Assembly (NCBI GenBank): GCA_959018045.1
Contig: CAUEJN010000047.1
Coordinates: forward strand, 1-8,432
Direction of reading: 5' to 3'
Length of the DNA: 8,432 bases
Source of the DNA: an uncultured Butyricicoccus sp.
Lineage (GTDB): Bacteria > Bacillota > Clostridia > Oscillospirales > Butyricicoccaceae
Made by a program: the position numbers and the translations under genes. Below are positions 1 to 5,366 of this stretch, piece by piece (the stretch's first letter is position 1; the number at the start of each line of letters is the position of its first letter). The notes beneath the pieces are model-generated. The model ran no database searches and was not told where the DNA came from. It was given only the letters and a program-made list of their open reading frames with translations.

Positions 1-1
1 T

Positions 2-220
2 TTCCGCGAGTTATGCCCCAAAGATAGTTCTTTTTTGACCGCGGTTGTGGATGGTGGTATCCCAGAAGAAGGGGATACGCTGCGCGATCAGCTCATGCCG
101 ACCCTGCCGGAGGGTACTGAGGTTATCCGCGGTCAAATCGACTGCACTCTCGGCACTTATGTCGGTCCGCATCTGCTGGGTGCAGGTTTTCAGGTCATTC
201 CGGACTGGAGATCTCTGTAA
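2..220 (+). CDS. DegV family (FakB-like) fatty-acid-binding protein, C-terminal fragment
   Basis: This is the 3' end of a gene whose start lies outside the window. The open frame enters at base 2 and ends at TAA 218-220, leaving about 72 residues. The visible part contains VVDGGIPEEGDTLRDQL, then a segment ending PEGTEVIRGQI, then CTLGTYVGPHLLGAGFQVI. A closing (I/V)G-x-x-GTxxGPG-type segment of this kind is typical of the C-terminal domain of DegV proteins, which bind a fatty acid and, as FakB, deliver it to the kinase FakA to make acyl-phosphate. Here the usual second Gly of GPG is His. The next gene has its own promoter 115 bases downstream, and no hairpin terminator is evident between them. 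The family call rests on this tail alone. The N-terminal lipid-binding domain is not visible, so FakB function is inference. Confidence 0.6.
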   Translation, partial: FRELCPKDSSFLTAVVDGGIPEEGDTLRDQLMPTLPEGTEVIRGQIDCTLGTYVGPHLLGAGFQVIPDWRSL

Positions 221-281
221 CATGTTCGGGAAAAAGCGACTATTTTTTAACGGTTCTGTTACCTGATTTTTGCTGAGCTTG

Positions 282-290
282 TGGTATAAT
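282..290 (+). promoter_or_regulatory. Extended -10 promoter for the polysaccharide deacetylase gene
   Basis: The sequence TGGTATAAT is a perfect TATAAT (285-290) preceded by an extended -10 TG. No good -35 hexamer lies at 16-18 bases upstream (CCTGAT or similar), so the extended -10 probably carries recognition. Transcription would start near 297, giving a leader of about 40 bases. A strong ribosome binding site (AAGGAGA, 321-327) lies 8 bases before the ATG at 336. Confidence 0.65.
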
Positions 291-335
291 GGAATACGTA
301 CAGCAACATAGATTAAATAGAAGGAGACACTGTAT

Positions 336-1994
336 ATGAAATGGAAAACAGGTGCGGCCTTGATGGTCGTGGTGCTGTTGATTGCCATGATCCCGGCAGC
401 AGTCAGCGCACTGAAGACAGGCGGTCTGCCCTCGTTTGCACCAAAGCCGGACAGTCACCAGCTGGTATTGCAGATTGATAACAGCGCGGCACTGAAAGAT
501 GGCGAAGTTGTAAACCTGGACGACGGCAAGGGCAATACAATTACCCCGTATATTGATCAGAGCGGCAACATGCTGGTGCCGATTCGTCCGCTGGTAGAAG
601 GTCTGGGCGGTTCGCTGGTCTTTGAGAATGAGACTTTCAAGATCACGATGGGCTCTAAGACCGTGGAACTCGGTCGGGATGCGTACAGCATTGAGGGCGT
701 AGACGGCGAAAGCCATACGCTCCCAGTCAAACCCACCCGCAACGGCAACTCGTTCTACGTTCCCGGACGTGCGGTGACCGAAGCACTGGGCGGTCAGATT
801 GCTTACTATCCTCCAGCTGAGGGCGGCTATGTCATCTGCGCAATCGGTGACGTAGCAGAGGGCGATATGGATGCACTCAAGGCAACGGCACAGGAAAAGC
901 TGGGCTATTCGGTACAGCAGTACCTCAAGGATTGCCTCGCAGTTCGTGATGGTTCGAGCTCTGTCATGCTGAACGGCGATACCGTACAGCTTGAGAGCAA
1001 TGACAAGGTCAAGAAGGAAGAAGACGGCCTGTACTTCCCGGCAGAGTCGCTGTCCGAGATTTCCAGCGGCAGCCTGAAGTATGCAGACGGTGCAGTTACC
1101 AAGGACGGCAGCCGTCTGGATCTGGCAGTCAAGACCATTGATGATACCCCGTACGTTAAGATGAGTGATCTTGCAAGCGCACTGGGCAAGAATTACTGCG
1201 AACCGGCTGACGGCATGGCAGTACTGACCGGCTATGTACTGGATGGCCACAAGATGCAGATGGATGCCATCGCGGCACAGGCTTCCGGCCTGCCCAGCCT
1301 GGGCGACATTCCTCAGGCGGATGCGTATATCGCGCTGACCTTTGACGATGGCCCGACCGGCGGTTCGAGCGGTCTGACGGTCAAGCTGCTGGACGCACTC
1401 AAGGAGCACAACGCGCATGCAACCTTCTTTATGTGCGGCCACCGCATCAAGGACTTCCACACCCACATGGAGCGTTACCTGGGCGAAGGCCATGAGGTTG
1501 GCAACCACACCATGAACCACCCGATGAAGACGCTCAAGGGTAAGAGCAGCTCGTTTGTACACGAGGAAGTAGACTCCCACACCGATCTGATCGAGTCTTA
1601 CGTTGGACAGAAGCCCACGGCGATGCGTCCGGTCGGCGGTGCTTATGACGATAACGTCAAGGAGTGCATGAAGGAAAGCGGCCTGCCCATTATCAACTGG
1701 AGCCTGGATACGCTGGACTGGAAGAATCGTGATGCAGACATCATTTACCAGAAGATCGTAGACAACGCACAGGATGGCGATATCGTGCTGATGCACGACC
1801 TGCGTCAGTGCACCGTAGATGGTGTCAGCCGTGCGATGGATACCCTGGCAGATCGCGGTTTCGCATTCGTGACCGTCTCCGAGCTGGCGGCGATCAAGGG
1901 CGTAACGCTGGAGCCGGGTGAGGTTTACACCGACTTCCGCGATGAGACCGTTGCAAAGCTCAAGGGCGAAAGCAGCACTTCGGAAGAAGCATAA
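336..1994 (+). CDS. Secreted polysaccharide deacetylase with N-terminal stalk (copper amine oxidase-like) domains
   Basis: This 552-residue exported protein is predicted to remove N- or O-acetyl groups from an extracellular glycan, possibly peptidoglycan. Residues 1-25 form a signal peptide (Lys-containing n-region, hydrophobic core, VSA cleavage site). Residues about 41-170 resemble the copper amine oxidase N-terminal-like stalk domain (PF07833 type), with MLVPIRPLVEGLGG and FYVPGRAVTEALGG as the repeated signature. A diverged second copy may span about 208-297. The NodB deacetylase domain covers about 331-520. Motif 1 is TFDDGP (335-340, catalytic base D337 and metal ligand D338), motif 2 is HTMNH (metal ligands H391 and H395), motif 3 is RPVGGAY (from R431), motif 4 is DTLDW (458-462) and motif 5 is LMHD (catalytic H487). 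All key catalytic and metal residues are present; motif 3 has Val where RPP is common. The gene appears monocistronic, with its own promoter and a hairpin just past the stop. The substrate cannot be read from the sequence. Confidence 0.92.
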   Translation: MKWKTGAALMVVVLLIAMIPAAVSALKTGGLPSFAPKPDSHQLVLQIDNSAALKDGEVVNLDDGKGNTITPYIDQSGNMLVPIRPLVEGLGGSLVFENETFKITMGSKTVELGRDAYSIEGVDGESHTLPVKPTRNGNSFYVPGRAVTEALGGQIAYYPPAEGGYVICAIGDVAEGDMDALKATAQEKLGYSVQQYLKDCLAVRDGSSSVMLNGDTVQLESNDKVKKEEDGLYFPAESLSEISSGSLKYADGAVTKDGSRLDLAVKTIDDTPYVKMSDLASALGKNYCEPADGMAVLTGYVLDGHKMQMDAIAAQASGLPSLGDIPQADAYIALTFDDGPTGGSSGLTVKLLDALKEHNAHATFFMCGHRIKDFHTHMERYLGEGHEVGNHTMNHPMKTLKGKSSSFVHEEVDSHTDLIESYVGQKPTAMRPVGGAYDDNVKECMKESGLPIINWSLDTLDWKNRDADIIYQKIVDNAQDGDIVLMHDLRQCTVDGVSRAMDTLADRGFAFVTVSELAAIKGVTLEPGEVYTDFRDETVAKLKGESSTSEEA

Positions 1995-1997
1995 AAC

Positions 1998-2032
1998 AGT
2001 CAAGACCACCCCTTTTAGGGGTGGTCTTGACT
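1998..2032. terminator. Shared convergent hairpin between deacetylase and pseudouridine synthase genes
   Basis: A perfect 15-base inverted repeat (1998-2012 and 2018-2032) encloses the 5-base loop TTTTA. It sits 3 bases after the stop of the plus-strand deacetylase gene and overlaps the minus-strand stop codon (2031-2033). Read on the minus strand, the stem is followed by G then TTTT, a short U-tract. Read on the plus strand, it is followed by ATCCGCCG with no U-tract. It is therefore a better classical terminator for the minus-strand gene. For the plus-strand gene it may be a weak terminator or a 3'-end protecting hairpin. Confidence 0.8.
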
Positions 2033-3005
2033 ATCCGCCGATCTGAAAACCGGGGAAGTATTTTTTGACAAAGGGAACATCGTGAACGGTAAAGGTCATG
2101 CCATCCAGGTCGGACAGAATGCCGCTGTCGGTCTGGAAATTGAAGGTCAGCTTGTAGGAGTAGAGCAGCTGGCTGGTCTCTCCATAGGGCTTGTTTTTGG
2201 CATTGGTACCGTATTTTCCGTCACCCAGCAGCGGATGACCGATTGCCGCCATCTGCGCACGAATCTGATGGGTACGGCCGGTCAGCAGAGTGCATTCAAC
2301 CAGCGATAAACCGCCGCGGCTGGCCAGTACCTTATAAATGGTCTGTGCCGTCTTTGCACCCGGTGTCGGACGGGTGAATACTTCGACCTGCCTTTTGGCC
2401 TCATCTCGGCGCAGGAAATGGGTGATCTTACCCGAACGTACCTTGGGCGAACCATGTACCACACAGAGATAACGCTTTTGCAGCTCGTGATTTTTGATCT
2501 TGTCATTCATAATGCGCAGCGCTTCGGCGTTCTTGGCCGCAATGACAATGCCGCCGGTGTTGCGGTCGATGCGGTTGCACAGTGCCGGAACAAAGGATGC
2601 CTCATCCTTGGGATTCCATTGACCGGACTGCGCCAGATGTGCCTGGATGTGCGCGATCAGGGTGTCGGTGTCGCCGCGCTCGTCGGCGTGCACCACCATA
2701 CCCGGCTGCTTGTCCGCAAGCAGGATGTTGTCATCCTCATACAAAACATGCACCCGCGGCGCGGTGATTTTTTCATAAGCCGCCTGCTCACTGGGTCTTT
2801 CAAAAAACTCATCATTGATGTATAATTGTAAAAGATCACCCTCGCACAGCTTGTACGCGGGCTCGGTTCGCTTGCCGTTGACCTTGATGCGCTTGAGACG
2901 CACATACTTGTGCATCAAGCCGCCGGGCAGGGCGGGAACTGCTTTCTCCAGAAATTTGTTCAGCCGCTGACCGCTGTCGTTTTTTTGAATGTGAAATTCT
3001 CTCAA
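2031..3005 (-). CDS. RluA family 23S rRNA-type pseudouridine synthase
   Basis: This 324-residue enzyme isomerises specific uridines in RNA, most likely rRNA, to pseudouridine. An S4 RNA-binding domain occupies about residues 11-70 (SGQRLNKFLEKAVP, then RLKRIKVNGKR). The catalytic RluA domain follows from about residue 84. It contains the active-site motif NRIDRNTGG, with D147 as the catalytic Asp, then GRTHQIRAQ (243-251) and GHPLLGDGKYG (256-266). The length fits the RluC/RluD group. The motif reads RIDRNTGG rather than the more usual RLDRxTSG, a conservative variant. The chosen start is TTG at 3005-3003 because an AGGAGG site lies 7 bases upstream. The first in-frame Met after it (residue 31) would cut into the S4 domain. 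The exact target uridine, and hence the gene symbol, cannot be assigned. The gene converges on the deacetylase gene and diverges from yceD. Confidence 0.94.
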   Translation of the reverse strand: MREFHIQKNDSGQRLNKFLEKAVPALPGGLMHKYVRLKRIKVNGKRTEPAYKLCEGDLLQLYINDEFFERPSEQAAYEKITAPRVHVLYEDDNILLADKQPGMVVHADERGDTDTLIAHIQAHLAQSGQWNPKDEASFVPALCNRIDRNTGGIVIAAKNAEALRIMNDKIKNHELQKRYLCVVHGSPKVRSGKITHFLRRDEAKRQVEVFTRPTPGAKTAQTIYKVLASRGGLSLVECTLLTGRTHQIRAQMAAIGHPLLGDGKYGTNAKNKPYGETSQLLYSYKLTFNFQTDSGILSDLDGMTFTVHDVPFVKKYFPGFQIGG

Positions 3006-3012
3006 AAGAGCG

Positions 3013-3018
3013 CCTCCT
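3013..3018 (-). promoter_or_regulatory. Ribosome binding site that fixes the TTG start of the pseudouridine synthase
   Basis: CCTCCT on the plus strand reads AGGAGG on the minus strand and lies 7 bases upstream of the TTG at 3005-3003. A consensus Shine-Dalgarno site at ideal spacing supports TTG as the true initiator. Confidence 0.85.
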
Positions 3019-3049
3019 GTCGTATGCCGTAGTCTCTCGTCGTATCAAT

Positions 3050-3078
3050 AGTATAAGCGATTGCGCGGCAAAAGAAAA
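3050..3078 (-). promoter_or_regulatory. Candidate weak minus-strand promoter for the pseudouridine synthase
   Basis: The minus strand reads TATACT at 3055-3050, with a poor -35 candidate (TTTTCT, 3078-3073) 17 bases further upstream and an A/T-rich run beyond it. A second -35-like hexamer, TTGTCA (3108-3103), overlaps the plus-strand TTGACA but has no convincing -10 at normal spacing. The gene needs a promoter somewhere in this 151-base divergent gap; this is the best candidate, but it is not strong. Confidence 0.3.
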
Positions 3079-3101
3079 TATGTTTTTTTGTGATATTGCG
3101 G

Positions 3102-3131
3102 TTGACAAACGGGAAATGATTATAGTATACT
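3102..3131 (+). promoter_or_regulatory. Sigma-A type promoter for yceD-rpmF
   Basis: A consensus -35 TTGACA (3102-3107) is separated by 18 bases from a -10 TATACT (3126-3131), a strong housekeeping promoter. The start site would fall near 3138, giving a short leader of about 20 bases before the yceD ATG at 3157. A GAGGT site (3148-3152) lies 4 bases before that ATG, somewhat closer than usual. Confidence 0.85.
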
Positions 3132-3156
3132 GTTATATGTACCATGTGAGGTAGAC

Positions 3157-3666
3157 ATGAAGATTGATTTGAGAAAACTGGCACATAGCGATACGCTTCC
3201 GTTCTCCGGCACCATTGACCTGTCTGGGGAAGAGCTTTATGGCGCCAAGCCATTTCAAAGCCCGGTCGTTTTTTCCGGCGAAGTCACCAGCCATCTGGAC
3301 GTGCTCCGCTTGACCGGCGAAGTCAAGACAACGTATCATACCTGCTGCGCCAGATGCTTAAAGTCTCTGGAAATCCCGCTCTCGGCCGAAGTCGACGTGG
3401 TTCTCTCACGAGATCCGTCCGCTGAGGAAGAAGACGATGCATTTATCGTCGAGGGCACCGAGTTTGAGGTCGAGAATGTTCTCGTTCCCGCGCTCATTCT
3501 GCAGGTTGACATGATCTATCTGTGCAGGGAAGACTGCAAAGGACTTTGTCCCTCCTGCGGCTGTGATCTCAACGAGTCCGTGTGCTCTTGTGGGTCGAAG
3601 CAGGTCGATCCGCGTATGGCGGTATTGGCCAAGCTGCTTGAAGGCAATGAGGGCCGGCAGGACTGA
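3157..3666 (+). CDS. yceD: YceD/DUF177 family protein, L32-linked rRNA accumulation factor
   Basis: This 169-residue protein belongs to the DUF177 family. Members are encoded immediately upstream of rpmF in many bacteria and have been linked to 23S rRNA accumulation and ribosome production. The N-terminal half contains the conserved beta-rich part with GEVKTTYHTCCARCLKSL (54-71; Cys63, Cys64 and Cys67). An acidic stretch follows (SAEEEDD, 88-94), and the C-terminal part has a Cys-rich cluster (Cys123, 127, 131, 134, 136, 143 and 145) of the CxxCGCxLN type. The cysteines suggest metal binding, which is inference. The length is normal for the family. It is the first gene after a strong promoter and is followed 81 bases later by rpmF, the classical pairing. 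The Bacillus equivalent is called ylbN. Confidence 0.93.
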   Translation: MKIDLRKLAHSDTLPFSGTIDLSGEELYGAKPFQSPVVFSGEVTSHLDVLRLTGEVKTTYHTCCARCLKSLEIPLSAEVDVVLSRDPSAEEEDDAFIVEGTEFEVENVLVPALILQVDMIYLCREDCKGLCPSCGCDLNESVCSCGSKQVDPRMAVLAKLLEGNEGRQD

Positions 3667-3669
3667 CAG

Positions 3670-3697
3670 GCCGTATTCCGGAAACGGAAACCACGGC
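3670..3697 (+). other. GNRA-capped imperfect hairpin upstream of rpmF
   Basis: In the 81-base gap between yceD and rpmF, GCCGT (3670-3674) pairs with ACGGC (3693-3697) and TTCCG (3676-3680) pairs with CGGAA (3685-3689). The loop is the GNRA tetraloop GAAA, and an asymmetric internal loop (A opposite ACC) separates the two 5-base helices. No U-run follows, so it is not an intrinsic terminator. It could be an RNA processing or stabilising element, or part of an L32 control leader. The structure is seen; any function is inference. Confidence 0.4.
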
Positions 3698-3747
3698 GTG
3701 GACTGGTTTGCAAAAAACTTAGAACATAAAGTAGGAGGTGTTACCAC

Positions 3748-3930
3748 ATGGCAGTACCTAAGAGAAAGACGTCTAAAGCAAGACGTGATAAGAGACGTAA
3801 CTCCCACTGGAAGCTTTCGCTCCCGGGCATGACCAAGTGCCCGAAGTGCGGTGAGTTCAAGCTCTCCCACAGAATGTGCAAGGCTTGCGGCTACTACAAT
3901 GGCCGTGAGGTCGTTAAGACCGAAGCGTAA
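3748..3930 (+). CDS. rpmF: Large ribosomal subunit protein bL32
   Basis: This 60-residue protein has the canonical bL32 start MAVPKRKTSKARRDKRR and a basic N-terminal tail that threads into the rRNA of the 50S subunit. A zinc ribbon follows with ligands Cys31, Cys34, Cys44 and Cys47 (CPKC and CKAC). This is the zinc-dependent form; Cys-lacking paralogues exist in some bacteria under zinc limitation. The length is typical. A near-perfect ribosome binding site (AGGAGGTG, 3733-3740) lies 7 bases upstream of ATG, as expected for a highly expressed gene. It shares the promoter upstream of yceD and is followed directly by a strong intrinsic terminator. The next gene is not plsX, which follows rpmF in many genomes. 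Confidence 0.98.
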   Translation: MAVPKRKTSKARRDKRRNSHWKLSLPGMTKCPKCGEFKLSHRMCKACGYYNGREVVKTEA

Positions 3931-3940
3931 GCAAAAAAAG

Positions 3941-3979
3941 AGAAAAGTAGGGAAAGCGCAATGCTTTCTCTATTTTTTT
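3941..3979 (+). terminator. Intrinsic terminator after rpmF
   Basis: A 10-base-pair stem (3948-3957 with 3963-3972, one G-T wobble) closes the 5-base loop GCAAT. It is followed by seven T residues (3973-3979). The upstream A/G-rich run (3941-3947) can pair with the T-tract and lengthen the stem. This is a textbook Rho-independent terminator 17 bases after the rpmF stop codon. Confidence 0.92.
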
Positions 3980-4033
3980 GCCAAGAGAGCCGGAACGGCA
4001 CCGGCCTGACCAATCAAAAGGGAGGAGAAGCAA

Positions 4034-5335
4034 ATGGCTTCCAAGATCGTATCGGTCGACGCGGGTTCCCCGGCGGAGCGCGCAGGTATCCGCGCAGGCG
4101 AGACCCTGCTGATGATCGACGGCGCAGCAGTACGCGACGTGCTGGACTATAAATTTTACGGCTATGATGCCCGCCTCACGCTCGAGCTGCTGGATGAGAA
4201 CGGCCAGACGCACACGGTGTCCGTTCGAAAGCAGGAGGGTGAGCCGCTCGGACTCAACTTCGAGCATTACCTGATGGATAAGATGAAGCGCTGCTCGAAT
4301 AAGTGCGTTTTCTGCTTCATCGACCAGCTGCCCAAGGGCATGCGCGAGACGCTGTACGTCAAGGATGACGACGCACGTATGTCTTTCCTCCTGGGCAACT
4401 ATATCTCTATGACCAATCTGTCCGAGGCCGATGTAGACCGCATCCTGCGCATGCACATTTCGCCGGTCAATATCTCGGTACAGACCACAAATCCTGAACT
4501 GCGCGTCAAGATGCTGCAAAATCCCAAGGCAGGCGAGGCACTGAAATTGCTGCCTCGGTTTGCCGAGGGCGGCATCACCATGAATTGCCAGCTGGTCATC
4601 TGCGAGGGCTTAAACGACGGCGACGAGCTGCGCCGCTCGCTTGCTGACCTGGAAGCGCTCTATCCGGCGGTCAATTCCATTTCGGTCGTTCCCTTCGGCA
4701 TGACCGACCACCGCGACGGCCTGTATCCGCTGAGGCCCATGACCTATGAGGGTGCCTGCGAGATGCTGGATATCGTAGAATCGTTTGCGGCAAAGTGCCT
4801 GGAAAAGCACGGCACCCGTCTGGTCTGGTGCGGTGACGAGGTTTACCTCAAGGCTGGCCGTCCGCTGCCCGATGCCGATTATTATGAGGACTTTACCCAG
4901 TTTGAGAACGGTATCGGCATGCTGTCGCTGTTCTCGGAGGAGTTCCGACTGGCGCTGTCCGACTACGAAGGTCAGAGTGCGCGTCCGTGCTGTATCGCGA
5001 CCGGTATGGCAGCTGCACCGACCATGACCACACTCATTGACGAGGCGCGCCGGGTATGCGATAATTTAACTGTACCTGTATACGCGATCCAGAACGATTT
5101 CTTTGGCCATGGTGTCACGGTGGCCGGACTGATTACCGGTCAGGATCTGGTCACACAGCTCAAGGGTAAGGAGCTGGGCGAGCGGGTGCTGATCTCGGCC
5201 AATATGCTGCGCGACGGCGGCGACGTGTTCCTGGATGACATGACGCTTGCGCAGGCATCTGAGGCACTCGGCGTACCGGTACAGACCGTTGAGATCGACG
5301 GCGGTGCACTGGTCGATCAAATTTTTGCACAATAA
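4034..5335 (+). CDS. PDZ - radical SAM - DUF512 protein, function unknown
   Basis: This 433-residue protein has three parts. A PDZ-like domain covers about residues 1-66 (VDAGSPAERAGIRAGETLL and IDGAAVRDVLDYKF). A radical SAM core begins near 80 and holds the 4Fe-4S motif C87-x3-C91-x2-C94, followed by FCFIDQLPKGMRETLYVKDD and the family segment MSFLLGNYISMTNL. The DUF512 domain fills the C-terminal part (about 225-430), including RPCCIATGMAAAP (317-329) and NDFFGHGVTVAGLITG (354-369). The layout matches the TIGR03279/DUF512 family known from cyanobacteria and clostridia. An S-adenosylmethionine radical reaction is expected, but no substrate or product is established to my knowledge. The start is supported by GGGAGGAG (4020-4027), 6 bases before ATG. 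It lies 31 bases before der, suggesting one transcript and a possible link to ribosome or envelope functions, which is inference. The 103-base gap upstream contains the rpmF terminator and a small GCCGG/CCGGC hairpin (3989-4005) but no promoter I can recognise. Confidence 0.92.
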   Translation: MASKIVSVDAGSPAERAGIRAGETLLMIDGAAVRDVLDYKFYGYDARLTLELLDENGQTHTVSVRKQEGEPLGLNFEHYLMDKMKRCSNKCVFCFIDQLPKGMRETLYVKDDDARMSFLLGNYISMTNLSEADVDRILRMHISPVNISVQTTNPELRVKMLQNPKAGEALKLLPRFAEGGITMNCQLVICEGLNDGDELRRSLADLEALYPAVNSISVVPFGMTDHRDGLYPLRPMTYEGACEMLDIVESFAAKCLEKHGTRLVWCGDEVYLKAGRPLPDADYYEDFTQFENGIGMLSLFSEEFRLALSDYEGQSARPCCIATGMAAAPTMTTLIDEARRVCDNLTVPVYAIQNDFFGHGVTVAGLITGQDLVTQLKGKELGERVLISANMLRDGGDVFLDDMTLAQASEALGVPVQTVEIDGGALVDQIFAQ

Positions 5336-5366
5336 CCCCCTATTGCGATAAAGGAGGCGAAACGCC

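Noticed and set aside
240..2009. 589-codon minus-strand open frame opposite the deacetylase gene
   Set aside because: It is codon-aligned with a clear NodB gene, has the Cys/His/Arg/Gln-rich composition of a shadow frame, no recognisable domain, and is explained by the absence of TTA, CTA and TCA codons on the sense strand.
2418..2825. 135-codon plus-strand open frame inside the pseudouridine synthase gene
   Set aside because: It is antisense to the catalytic domain and has no ribosome binding site or domain signature that I can identify.
3144..3149. ATG immediately followed by TGA just upstream of yceD, a possible start-stop regulatory element
   Set aside because: It lies only about 6 bases after the predicted transcription start with no ribosome binding site, so chance is the simpler explanation.
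3989..4005. Small GCCGG/CCGGC hairpin as a second terminator
   Set aside because: A 5-bp stem with a 7-base loop and no U-tract is too weak to call.
3961..4152. Short plus-strand open frame between rpmF and the DUF512 gene
   Set aside because: It begins inside the terminator stem, lacks a ribosome binding site, and overlaps the start of the well-supported DUF512 gene in another frame.
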